Shown here piece by piece: positions 27,834-36,499 of a stretch of DNA of 64,000 bases. The notes below the pieces were generated by a model. The model saw nothing but the letters and a program-made list of their open reading frames with translations. It was not told where the DNA came from and did not search any database. The stretch spans positions 682,093 through 746,092 of the forward strand of contig NZ_CYPU01000039.1 of assembly GCF_001458195.1 (NCBI RefSeq), given 5' to 3'. The stretch's first letter is position 1. Each line of letters starts with the position of its first letter. Source of the stretch: Ruegeria atlantica (GTDB lineage: Bacteria; Pseudomonadota; Alphaproteobacteria; Rhodobacterales; Rhodobacteraceae). Position numbers and translations under genes: made by a program.

Positions 27834-28514
27834 TCAGCACTGGCAGGCGGCGATCAACTTGCGCCTATCCTTAAGCCGTACGCGGCCATACCCAAGCTCG
27901 ATCAATCCCAGCTCTACCAAGTTGTGCAATTTACGGTGTAGCGTAGGCAACGACACTGCCACCATTTCGGCCAGTTCATCCTGTGACACGACGATCCACC
28001 CATCGGATTTTGAGGCCCCTTCATCCAGATGCAAAAGGCGCAGAACCAACCGTTTTTCCGCCCCAGTCACTGCCAGATTTGCCATGATGCGCAGCGCAGT
28101 TTGCATGTTCTCATGCGATAACGCATAGAAATCACGAACATATTCGGGGTTGTCACGAACAAGTCGGTCCAGCCGCCGAGACGGAAAAAACAATGCTCGC
28201 GTTTTCTGTGTCGCAACAACACTTACCAGTCGGTTGGACTCGGCTAACAACGCAAGATCACCGATCCAGAACCCGCCACCCTGTCTGTGGACAACGAAGT
28301 CCTGTCCATCATCCGCAGGTGCAGTGATTTGAACGGAACCCTCTAGAACCGCAAAGACCCCGTTGGCGGGATCTCCGTAGTTATACAGCGCCTCACCCTC
28401 ATCGAAGGATTTTGCGACCCCGCATGCAAGTAAATCCGATTGAAAGCTTGCGCCTCGCGCCCCGAACCACCCTGAGGCAAGCAGCATCTGTCGGTCACGT
28501 GGATTTTCAAACAT
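27834..28514 (-). CDS. Crp/Fnr-family transcriptional regulator
   Basis: A 226-residue regulator with an N-terminal cyclic-nucleotide-binding fold (about 30-145: FDEGEALYNYGDPANGVFAVLEGSVQI, GFWIGDLALLAESNRLVSVVA) and a C-terminal winged helix with VSQDELAEMVAVSLPTLHRKLHNLVELGLIELGYGRV (about 176-212). No N-terminal Cys cluster for an Fe-S centre is present, so it is not an oxygen-sensing FNR. The ligand residues for cAMP are not obviously conserved. It is transcribed away from the arylsulfatase gene across a 194-bp shared intergenic region, so it may control that operon as well as itself. Confidence 0.85.
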   Translation of the reverse strand: MFENPRDRQMLLASGWFGARGASFQSDLLACGVAKSFDEGEALYNYGDPANGVFAVLEGSVQITAPADDGQDFVVHRQGGGFWIGDLALLAESNRLVSVVATQKTRALFFPSRRLDRLVRDNPEYVRDFYALSHENMQTALRIMANLAVTGAEKRLVLRLLHLDEGASKSDGWIVVSQDELAEMVAVSLPTLHRKLHNLVELGLIELGYGRVRLKDRRKLIAACQC

Positions 28515-28672
28515 TAGTATTCATCAATCTCATCATATGATAGGTTTCCGAGCATTGTCATAGCCTAAGGTAAGGCTATTCGATTCTCGACGTAATGTGA
28601 ATTTTTCCTACCGGGAATCAATACGTTGTTGGCGGGAAAGATAATCGCCGCCATCAATTACTTTTAGATCAA

Positions 28673-28689
28673 CGGATCATTAAGATCCG
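28673..28689. promoter_or_regulatory. palindrome upstream of the arylsulfatase gene
   Basis: CGGATC-ATTAA-GATCCG is a perfect 6-bp inverted repeat with a 5-bp spacer, 19 bp before the arylsulfatase ATG and upstream of its AGGAG ribosome site. A regulator such as the divergent Crp/Fnr protein might bind it, though it is unlike the usual TTGAT/TGTGA half sites. Confidence 0.4.
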
Positions 28690-28708
28690 GCCAATTCAGG
28701 AGTAGACC

Positions 28709-30310
28709 ATGTCACCACCCCTATTGATTGCAGATAGTTGGCGCGGCACATTGCGCAAATTCGCCGTAGCTACCGTCGCGGTTGCGCTGGCCCTGCCCGC
28801 CTGGGCACAGGATCAAAAGCCCAATATTCTTGTGATCTGGGGCGACGACATCGGACAATCCAACATCTCGGCCTATACGATGGGCCTGATGGGATACCAG
28901 ACGCCGAACATCGACCGTGTCGCGAAAGAAGGCATGATCTTTACCGACTATTATGGTGAACAATCCTGCACCGCCGGTCGTTCATCTTACATTATGGGCC
29001 AGTCTGTTTTCCGTACGGGCCTGTCGAAGGTCGGTCTGCCGGGTGCAAAAGAAGGTATGCAGGTCGAGGACCCGACCATTGCCGGTCTGCTGAAAGCTCA
29101 CGGCTATGCAACAGGTCAATTTGGTAAAAACCACCTGGGCGATCGGGACGAAATGCTTCCGACCAATCATGGTTTCGATGAGTTTTTCGGCAATCTCTAT
29201 CACTTGAATGCAGAGGAAGAGCCCGAGAACGAAGACTATCCCCAAAACGCTGAATTCCGCGAGCGATTCGGTCCGCGTGGGGTCATCAAATCCAGTTCCG
29301 ATGGCATGATCGAAGACACCGGCCCGCTTACCAAAAAGCGGATGGAAACCGTGGATGACGAAACAGTTGCCGCCGCGCTCGACTTCATCACGCGCAAAAC
29401 CGAAGAAGGCGTACCGTGGTTTGTCTGGTGGTCGGGCACTCGGATGCATTTCCGTACGCATGTCAAAGACGAAATGCGTACAAAGGCTGACGAAATTGCC
29501 GGCAAGCATATGGACGAGTACCAAGCGGGTATGATCGAGCATGACATGCACATCGGTCAATTCCTTGCTCTGCTGGATGAACTGGGGATCGCCGACAATA
29601 CCATCGTTCATTATTCCACCGACAATGGCCCTCATATGAACACTTGGCCAGATGCGGCCATGACGCCGTTCCGGGGTGAAAAGAACACCAACTACGAAGG
29701 TGGGTGGCGCGTGCCATCCATGGTACGTTGGCCCGGTAACATTGAGGCCGGTTCGGTCAGCAATGAAATCATGCATCACATGGATTGGTTGCCAACTTAT
29801 CTGGCGGTCGCCGGAAATCCGGACATCAAGGAGCAACTTCTGGAAGGGATCACCGTTGCCGAAGTGGGCGGCGGACGAGACTACAAAGTGCATCTCGATG
29901 GATACAATTTCCTGCCATACCTGACCGGTGAGGCCGAAGAAGGCCCACGGCACGAGATTTTCTACTTCTCGGATGATGGTGATTTGACCGCGCTGCGCTA
30001 TGACGATTGGAAGGCCGTGTTCCTCGAGCACCGCTATCCGCAGACTCTGCGCGCCTGGGCCGAACCCTGGACCGAACTGCGCATTCCATTGCTGTTCAAC
30101 CTGCGCCGCGATCCCTACGAGCGGGCCAATATCACCTCGAACACCTATTGGGACTGGTACATTGACCGAGTCTACCTGCTGTTGCCAGCGGCTGAATATG
30201 TAGGCCAGTTCCTTGATACTTTCGAAGAGTTCCCACCGCGGCAGAAGCCCGGTAGCTTTACGATTGGCGATGCCAAGGACAAGATCTTCAGTCAGGTCGG
30301 CTCGAAGTAA
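28709..30310 (+). CDS. secreted arylsulfatase (formylglycine sulfatase)
   Basis: Sulfatases hydrolyse sulfate esters with a Cys-derived formylglycine. The 533-residue protein has a signal peptide ending near AWAQ (about 31-34), the metal-binding ILVIWGDDIGQSNI (about 40-53), and the FGly motif CTAGRSSYI with Cys87 fitting C-x-A-x-R. GYATGQFGKNHLGD, YSTDNGPHMNTWPDA and the C-terminal domain are also present. Export and length fit type I periplasmic sulfatases. It would need the FGly-generating enzyme encoded elsewhere. A terminator follows closely, then a HAD phosphatase gene 100 bp on. Marine algal sulfated compounds are a likely substrate class, but this is inference. Confidence 0.92.
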   Translation: MSPPLLIADSWRGTLRKFAVATVAVALALPAWAQDQKPNILVIWGDDIGQSNISAYTMGLMGYQTPNIDRVAKEGMIFTDYYGEQSCTAGRSSYIMGQSVFRTGLSKVGLPGAKEGMQVEDPTIAGLLKAHGYATGQFGKNHLGDRDEMLPTNHGFDEFFGNLYHLNAEEEPENEDYPQNAEFRERFGPRGVIKSSSDGMIEDTGPLTKKRMETVDDETVAAALDFITRKTEEGVPWFVWWSGTRMHFRTHVKDEMRTKADEIAGKHMDEYQAGMIEHDMHIGQFLALLDELGIADNTIVHYSTDNGPHMNTWPDAAMTPFRGEKNTNYEGGWRVPSMVRWPGNIEAGSVSNEIMHHMDWLPTYLAVAGNPDIKEQLLEGITVAEVGGGRDYKVHLDGYNFLPYLTGEAEEGPRHEIFYFSDDGDLTALRYDDWKAVFLEHRYPQTLRAWAEPWTELRIPLLFNLRRDPYERANITSNTYWDWYIDRVYLLLPAAEYVGQFLDTFEEFPPRQKPGSFTIGDAKDKIFSQVGSK

Positions 30311-30324
30311 AACCGAAAAACCAG

Positions 30325-30360
30325 AACCCGCAGTACCCATCTGGCACTGCGGGTTTTTTT
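30325..30360 (+). terminator. rho-independent terminator after the arylsulfatase gene
   Basis: AACCCGCAGT and ACTGCGGGTT form a 10-bp stem with an 11-base loop, followed by a run of Ts. It starts 15 bp after the arylsulfatase stop. Confidence 0.9.
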
Positions 30361-30412
30361 GATTTGTTTGCAGCATTTTTATTGCCGCAAGATGCGTCAA
30401 AGGTAATGAACC

Positions 30413-31402
30413 ATGACACGAACACTCTCTGCTCTTGCTGTGGCAGTCGCTCTGAACAGTTTCGGAAATTTCACCGCGTCAGCGGACCCGCTGCCCTCTT
30501 GGGCGGAATCGGATTCGCGGGACCGCATCATCGAGTTTGTCGCTGCCGTGACCGACCCACAGCGCCCTGAATACGTGACGCCAGCAGAAAGGATCGCCGT
30601 TTTCGACAATGACGGCACGCTTTGGGCCGAACAGCCTGTGTATTTTCAACTGATCTTTGCTATGGACCGGCTGGCTCAGATGGCCGGGGATGACCCTTCG
30701 ATCCTGACTACGCCCGTTTTGCAGGCCGCTGCGACAGGCGATCTGAAGACGGTCGCGGAAGGTGGCCATGATGCCTTGATCGAGGTGTTGAATGCCTCTC
30801 ATTCCGGCGTCACGGTCGACGAATTCCAAAGCATCGTCGCCGACTGGCTGGAAACCGCCCGGCACCCGGAAACCGAACTGCCCTATGACCAGATGACCTA
30901 TCAGCCGATGGTCGAGTTACTGCGGTATCTGCGAGACGAAGGGTTCAAGACCTACATCGTCTCAGGCGGTGGGGTGCACTTTATGCGCGTCTTCGCCGAA
31001 GACGCCTATGGCATCCCGCCCGAACAGATTCTGGGTACATACATGGACACCACTTATGACAGCGCGGACGGTGGACCGGTCATTACCAAAGCCGATGGCA
31101 TCGCTTTCGTGGACGACAAGGAAGGCAAGCCGATAAACATCGAGCGCACGATCGGCAGACGCCCGATACTGGCCGGGGGAAATTCGGATGGCGATTTTGC
31201 CATGTTGGAATGGACCACCGCAGGCGATGGGCCACGGTTGGGCGTCTTGATTCACCATACCGATGCAGAACGTGAATGGGCCTATGACCGGGAAAGCCCA
31301 ATCGGCAAACTGGTCGATGGACTGGACAAAGGGCCAGACATGGGTTGGGTGATTGTAGATATGGCGCAAGACTGGTCGCGCATCTACACTGGGGCGAACT
31401 GA
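30413..31402 (+). CDS. periplasmic HAD-superfamily phosphatase
   Basis: This 329-residue protein has a signal peptide (through about residue 24, TASA) and HAD motifs: motif I FDNDGTLW (D-x-D near 64-66), motif II TYIVSGGG (about 181-188), and a motif IV-like GNSDGDFAMLEW (about 258-269). It would be an exported phosphoserine-phosphatase-like hydrolase acting on small phosphoesters. It follows the arylsulfatase terminator and precedes cardiolipin synthase by 24 bp. Periplasmic HAD phosphatases beside sulfatases hint at scavenging of ester-bound S and P, but this is only context. Confidence 0.83.
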   Translation: MTRTLSALAVAVALNSFGNFTASADPLPSWAESDSRDRIIEFVAAVTDPQRPEYVTPAERIAVFDNDGTLWAEQPVYFQLIFAMDRLAQMAGDDPSILTTPVLQAAATGDLKTVAEGGHDALIEVLNASHSGVTVDEFQSIVADWLETARHPETELPYDQMTYQPMVELLRYLRDEGFKTYIVSGGGVHFMRVFAEDAYGIPPEQILGTYMDTTYDSADGGPVITKADGIAFVDDKEGKPINIERTIGRRPILAGGNSDGDFAMLEWTTAGDGPRLGVLIHHTDAEREWAYDRESPIGKLVDGLDKGPDMGWVIVDMAQDWSRIYTGAN

Positions 31403-31426
31403 ACCACCACGGAGCCCGATAACCCT

Positions 31427-32839
31427 ATGTGGACACTGCTTGTTTCCGCCTTCGTCTTTGCGCTTTACACAACAGCAGTTTTCTTTTCTGTGCGCGCGGC
31501 CCAAACCGCGCGGACACCTCAGGGCGCGGTCGGATGGGTGGTCTTTCTGATCTCAGCACCGATGTTTGGCGTGCCGCTTTACCTGTTTTTGGGACACCAT
31601 AGATTTCGGGGTTACCGTATCGCACGCAAGGAAAGCCAGCGCGTGGTTCAGGGGATCAAGACCTTCGCCGACTACTCAACGCCCGATGCCGACAAATTGC
31701 TTATCAATCCCAAACCGTTCGAGGCGCTGGCGCATATGCCCGTGTCGCGCGGCAACGGGGCAGAGCTGTTGATTGATGGGCAGGCCACCTTTGATGCGAT
31801 TTTTGAGGCGATTGATGCTGCCAAGACTTACATCCTGATCCAGTTCTATATCGTTCGGGCCGATGCGCTGGGTCAGAAGCTGAAAGACAAGTTGATCGAA
31901 GCAGCCAAACGCCGAGTCAGTGTCCGGTTCATGATGGATGCCGTCGGCAGTTACGCCCTACCCAAGGACTACATCGAAGAGATGCGCGAGGCCGGCATCG
32001 CCGTTTCGGATCCACATGAACAACGCGGACCAAAATTCCGTTTCCAGTTGAACTACCGCAACCACCGCAAAACCGTTGTTATCGATGGCGAAACGGGATT
32101 CATCGGTGGTCACAACATCGGGGTCGAGTATCTGGGCCAAGACCCGCATTTCGGACATTGGCGCGACACCCATGTCAGGTTGACCGGCCACATTGTCCGG
32201 CAACTGCAGTTGATCTTTATCGAAGACTGGCATTGGGCGCATGAAGAAGATCTGATCGACCAGTTGGATTGGGCCGGGTCCGAGGCGGATCAGGATATCA
32301 ACGCATTGCTAGTCGCGACCGGCCCCGGCGATGAAACAGAAACCGGGTCGATGATGTTCTTCGCCGCCATCACAGAGGCGCGAAACCGGATCTGGATCGC
32401 GTCGCCCTATTTCGTACCCGACATCGATATCATGACCGCTCTGAAACACGCGGCTTTGCGCGGTGTCGATGTGCGCATTCTTGTTCCTGATGTCATTGAT
32501 CACCGCCTGCCGTGGCTGGCGGCTTTTGCATATTTTGATGAAGTTCGCGCCTGTGGTGCACAAGTCCTGCGATACACAGACGGCTTCATGCATCAAAAGG
32601 TCTTCGTTGTGGATGACTCACTGGCCGCAGTAGGCACGACCAATCTGGACAATCGATCATTTCGGTTAAATTTCGAGGCAATGGCCCTGTTCTTTGATCC
32701 CCAGACCACAGCCGCAGTCGATGCGATGCTGCAAAAAGACTTTGCCAAAAGCTATGAGCTGACGCGCTATCTGGAACAGCAACCAGTGCACATACGCCTA
32801 GGCGCTCCGCTGGCGCGATTATTCTCACCCATCCTTTAA
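31427..32839 (+). CDS. cls: cardiolipin synthase (phospholipase D family)
   Basis: The 470-residue protein has two N-terminal membrane segments (about 3-23 and 35-55) and two HKD catalytic motifs. The first is HRKTVVIDGETGFIGGHN (about 214-231); the second is MHQKVFVVDDSLAAVGTTNLDNRSF (about 388-412). This is the ClsA-type enzyme that condenses two phosphatidylglycerols to cardiolipin and glycerol at the inner membrane. Length fits. The C-terminus ends LGAPLARLFSPIL. Its stop overlaps the convergent ion-channel stop by four bases. Confidence 0.92.
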   Translation: MWTLLVSAFVFALYTTAVFFSVRAAQTARTPQGAVGWVVFLISAPMFGVPLYLFLGHHRFRGYRIARKESQRVVQGIKTFADYSTPDADKLLINPKPFEALAHMPVSRGNGAELLIDGQATFDAIFEAIDAAKTYILIQFYIVRADALGQKLKDKLIEAAKRRVSVRFMMDAVGSYALPKDYIEEMREAGIAVSDPHEQRGPKFRFQLNYRNHRKTVVIDGETGFIGGHNIGVEYLGQDPHFGHWRDTHVRLTGHIVRQLQLIFIEDWHWAHEEDLIDQLDWAGSEADQDINALLVATGPGDETETGSMMFFAAITEARNRIWIASPYFVPDIDIMTALKHAALRGVDVRILVPDVIDHRLPWLAAFAYFDEVRACGAQVLRYTDGFMHQKVFVVDDSLAAVGTTNLDNRSFRLNFEAMALFFDPQTTAAVDAMLQKDFAKSYELTRYLEQQPVHIRLGAPLARLFSPIL

Positions 32840-33270
32840 GCCATGAACCTTTCCTGAAACACCCGGGTCATAAGGGCGACCATATAGGCCGTGGACAACC
32901 CAAAGGCCAACAGGCCTGTAACTGCAGCAAAAGTACCGAAAATCCGCAGGTCTTCGCCCAAGACGATGTCGCCGTAGCCAAGCGTTGTGAATGAGACCAG
33001 CGAGAAATACAGCGCCGTGTTCCAGTCGGGCAATACATCGCCGAAAACCCAGACGATGGCCCAAATCCAGACCTGAATGGTGTGGGTCGCGACGATAAAG
33101 GCCAGCGCGGTTGCAATTGGACCGGCCGTTGCCAAAATGGCGCCTCTGGCTTCCCAACGCTCGATCAGCCTGTTGATGGCCAGCGTGCACAGAGTCAGAA
33201 GAAAGATTTCGACCAGAAAGCAAAGCCCGAGAAACGTGCTGCCCCAAAGGATCTGCTGTGACAAGGTCAT
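32836..33270 (-). CDS. two-helix potassium-channel-like protein
   Basis: A 144-residue membrane protein with two N-terminal helices, a pore loop and a final helix. The selectivity-filter sequence SFTTLGYGDIVLG (about 92-104) is a clear K+ channel signature (T-x-G-Y-G-D). It belongs to the small Ion_trans_2 (PF07885) proteins and would tetramerise in the inner membrane. There is no cytosolic RCK domain, so gating must rely on partners or be absent. It is convergent with cls. Confidence 0.87.
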   Translation of the reverse strand: MTLSQQILWGSTFLGLCFLVEIFLLTLCTLAINRLIERWEARGAILATAGPIATALAFIVATHTIQVWIWAIVWVFGDVLPDWNTALYFSLVSFTTLGYGDIVLGEDLRIFGTFAAVTGLLAFGLSTAYMVALMTRVFQERFMA

Positions 33271-33440
33271 GTTTTCGCATCCTGAATTGTACCGACGACG
33301 GATGGCCTAACAATGACCTGCACTTCCGGCTGAGACAACCCGATCACCCATGTTCATAGTGCGGCGAAAGGAACCTATGGCGCGTCAACGCTGGACAGTT
33401 GGCGAAACTGTTGCAAATCCTTGTAAAAATGAGGGCGAAC

Positions 33441-34088
33441 ATGCTTGTGACATTTGACAAGGTTCAGAAATCCTATCCCGGTGGTCGGCCGGTCCTGCGC
33501 GACGTGTCATTGTCGCTGGATCGCGGCCAAACGCTAGCCCTGACCGGCGAAAGCGGCAGCGGTAAAAGCACCCTGCTGAACCTCGCTGCCGCATTGGACA
33601 CTGTGGACAGCGGGGAAATCACACTGGACGGCGTAGCCCTGTCGCAACTGGATGATCCGGGCCGGGCCGCCCTGCGCCGCACGTCCTTATCGCTGGTGTT
33701 TCAGCAATTTAACTTGATCCCATCTTTGACAGCAGGTCAAAACCTGACGTTTCATGCCCGGTTGGCCGGGTGCCACGACCCCGATTGGTGCGCCCATCTG
33801 GCCCTGCGGCTGGGCCTTTCCGATCTGCTTGATCGATATCCCGAGAACCTGTCGGGCGGACAACAACAGCGCGTTGCCATCGGTCGTGCCATGGCCGCCC
33901 GGCCCAAATTGCTACTGGCGGATGAACCTACGGGAAACCTGGACGAAACCGCCAGCGCCACCGTTCTTGACCTCATGTTGGCTCTTGTTGCGGATACCGG
34001 GGCCGCGCTGCTTTTGGTCACCCATTCGCACGAGATTGCGGCCCGTTTGGATCGGCGTGTGCATCTGTCTGGCGGGCTTATCGCATGA
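33441..34088 (+). CDS. AttE-type ABC transporter ATP-binding protein
   Basis: The 215-residue ATPase is of the LolD/MacB type, which works with FtsX-like permeases. Walker A GESGSGKST (about 36-44), Q-loop VFQQFNLIPSLTAGQNL, signature LSGGQQQRVAIGRAMA (about 135-150) and Walker B LLLADEPTGNLDETAS (about 156-171) are intact. The ATG at 33441 with a GAGGG site 6 bases upstream is preferred; in-frame starts at 33399 and 33429 would add 14 or 4 residues. Its stop overlaps the permease ATG as ATGA. With the fused permease and lipocalin-like protein it forms an AttEFGH-type system. Confidence 0.9.
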   Translation: MLVTFDKVQKSYPGGRPVLRDVSLSLDRGQTLALTGESGSGKSTLLNLAAALDTVDSGEITLDGVALSQLDDPGRAALRRTSLSLVFQQFNLIPSLTAGQNLTFHARLAGCHDPDWCAHLALRLGLSDLLDRYPENLSGGQQQRVAIGRAMAARPKLLLADEPTGNLDETASATVLDLMLALVADTGAALLLVTHSHEIAARLDRRVHLSGGLIA

Positions 34089-36499
34089 CGCTGACCGTCA
34101 TTCAGGCGCTGGCTTCTCATTGGCGGGCGCACAGTCTGCAACTGGCGACCCTGCTGATCGGCCTGGCCCTTGCAACCGGTCTTTGGTCGGCGGTGCAGGC
34201 CATCAATGCCGAGGCCCGCGCCAGTTATGATCGTGCCGCTGATCAACTGGCGCTAGGTCGGTTTGACGAGTTGCACAACCCCGCCGGTCCAATCCCCCTG
34301 TCGCGTTACGTCGAGCTGAGGCGCGCGGGCTGGCAGGTTGCTGCGGTACTGGAAGGCCCATTGCGGGTTCAGGGTCAGGCATTACGGGTCCTTGGCGTTG
34401 ATATGGTGGCCTATCCCGCCCTGCCCGCCGTCACGCAGATGGAACAAAGCGGCACGCCACCCGACCCTGCCGATATGTTGACCTCGCCGGGGCGATTGCT
34501 GACGACCCCGGTTTTAGAGCCGCTATTGGCCGGCCAGACCGGTTTGCCTCCGATCCTGATCAGCGATGCCTTACCGCCCGATCTGATCCTGACCGACATC
34601 GGTGTGGCCGAGACGTTACTGAAGAAGCCGGGAGAGATTTCGCACCTGATCATTTTACCGGATCAGCCCGGTTCAATTCCACCGCTGTCGACTATTGCCC
34701 CCGAACTGGAGCGGGTCCCGGCACAGGAACAACTGGATACCGCACAACTGACCGACAGTTTTCACCTGAACCTTTCCGCCTTTGGCCTGCTGTCCTTTGC
34801 GGTGGGACTGTTCATCGTGCACGGAACCGTGGGCCTGGCCTTTGCCCAACGGCGCGGCATGATCCGGACCCTGCGCGCTTTGGGCGTTTCGATGCGGCGG
34901 CTGGTTTGGCTGATCATGGCTGAGCTTTCCGTGCTGGCGATTGTCGGCGGAGTACTCGGTTTGGTGCTTGGCTTTTTCCTCGCGGGCGCGCTGCTGCCGG
35001 ACGTGGCCGCAAGTTTGCGCGGACTTTATGGCGCACCTGTCAGTGGCCAGATCTCATTGCAACCACAATGGGCACTGTCCGGGTTGGCGATGGCCTTGGG
35101 TGGCACTTTTCTGGCCAGCGGACACGCCTTGTATCGCCTGTCGCGAATGCCGATCCTAAGCAGCGCAGGCTTGCAGGCCTGGCGTAGCGCGGCTTCGGGT
35201 AGCCGGGTCGTCGCCCTTGCCGGTGTCGTCGCTATTGTCGGTGGCATTCTGGCCCTGTTGTTGTTCGGAGGGTTGGTGGCCGGTTTCGTCATGGTCGCCG
35301 GGTTGCTGGTCGGCTCTGCTTTGGTTTTGCCTTATGCCCTGTCGCGCGTTCTGATCCTGTTTCAGCGCTCGGCGAAAGGGCCAATAGCCCAATGGGTCTG
35401 GTCGGACATGCGCGCCCAACTGCCGGGCCTGTCCCTGGCGCTGATGGCCTTGTTGCTGGCGCTTGCCGCGAATATCGGCGTGGGCACGATGGTTTCCAGC
35501 TTTCGGCTGACCTTTACCGGCTGGCTGGACCAGCGCCTGACATCCGAGCTCTACGTCACCGCTGCCTCCGATCAGCAGGGTCAGGACATCGCACAATGGC
35601 TGAACCCGCAGGTAGATGCCATCCTGCCGATCCGAAACGTTGAACTGGCACATTCGTCGGGCCCCTTGTTTCTCTATGGCATCATTGACGATAAGACTTA
35701 TCGTGAGAAATGGCCGCTGATCAGCTCCTCGGAACGTGTTTGGGACAGGTTCCATGACGGAACCGCCGTGCTGATCAACGAACAACTTGCCCGCCGGGAA
35801 AACCTGTGGCCCGGAGATATTCTGGCGATCACACCCGCTGACACTTTGACCATCGCAGGTGTCTATTCGGACTATGGCAACCCAACCGGTCAGGCCATCG
35901 TTTCAATGTCGCAACTTGATCAGATCGCGCCCGGCGCTGAGGCGCGCCGGTTTGGCGTTCGTGTCGCGCCTGATCGCGCCACGGATCTGGCCCAGGCCCT
36001 GCGCGACGAGTTCGACCTGCCCCGCCGAGCAGTCGTCCAGCAAGCCGCAATGAAGGCGCAATCCATGCAGGTGTTCGAAAAGACATTCGTTGTGACCTCG
36101 GCCTTGAACATCCTGACGCTGGGGGTTGCAGGGTTCGCCATTCTGACCAGCCTGCTGACGTTGTGGACGCAGCGCCTGCCGCAGATTGCGCCCGTCTGGG
36201 CGCTCGGGCTGACACGTTCCGAACTGGCAAAGCTAGAAGTTTTGCGCAGTGTGTTGCTGGCTGTTTTGACAGCGCTTCTGGCGCTGCCGCTGGGGTTGGC
36301 CCTGGCTTGGGCGTTGCTGGCCGTCATCAATGTCGAAGCATTCGGCTGGAGACTTCCGATGTACCTGTTTCCTGTCGACTGGGTCTATCTGTTGGGGCTC
36401 ACGCTTCTTGCAGCCACCGTCGCAGCGGCCCTGCCCGCCGCCCGTTTGCTGCGCCTGCCGCCTGCGGATCTACTGAAGGTGTTTGCCAATGAACGTTAG
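34085..36499 (+). CDS. fused FtsX-family ABC permease (AttFG-like)
   Basis: The 804-residue inner-membrane protein contains two FtsX-type units. There is an N-terminal helix with a large extracytoplasmic domain (about 45-215), three helices (about 220-340), further helices near 370-420, a second periplasmic domain (about 460-640), and three C-terminal helices ending at LLRLPPADLLKVFANER. This equals AttF plus AttG fused, as in some AttEFGH systems. It would be a mechanotransmission or lipid/lipoprotein-export ABC protein rather than a classic importer. It overlaps the next gene by 11 bases. Confidence 0.85.
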   Translation: MTLTVIQALASHWRAHSLQLATLLIGLALATGLWSAVQAINAEARASYDRAADQLALGRFDELHNPAGPIPLSRYVELRRAGWQVAAVLEGPLRVQGQALRVLGVDMVAYPALPAVTQMEQSGTPPDPADMLTSPGRLLTTPVLEPLLAGQTGLPPILISDALPPDLILTDIGVAETLLKKPGEISHLIILPDQPGSIPPLSTIAPELERVPAQEQLDTAQLTDSFHLNLSAFGLLSFAVGLFIVHGTVGLAFAQRRGMIRTLRALGVSMRRLVWLIMAELSVLAIVGGVLGLVLGFFLAGALLPDVAASLRGLYGAPVSGQISLQPQWALSGLAMALGGTFLASGHALYRLSRMPILSSAGLQAWRSAASGSRVVALAGVVAIVGGILALLLFGGLVAGFVMVAGLLVGSALVLPYALSRVLILFQRSAKGPIAQWVWSDMRAQLPGLSLALMALLLALAANIGVGTMVSSFRLTFTGWLDQRLTSELYVTAASDQQGQDIAQWLNPQVDAILPIRNVELAHSSGPLFLYGIIDDKTYREKWPLISSSERVWDRFHDGTAVLINEQLARRENLWPGDILAITPADTLTIAGVYSDYGNPTGQAIVSMSQLDQIAPGAEARRFGVRVAPDRATDLAQALRDEFDLPRRAVVQQAAMKAQSMQVFEKTFVVTSALNILTLGVAGFAILTSLLTLWTQRLPQIAPVWALGLTRSELAKLEVLRSVLLAVLTALLALPLGLALAWALLAVINVEAFGWRLPMYLFPVDWVYLLGLTLLAATVAAALPAARLLRLPPADLLKVFANER

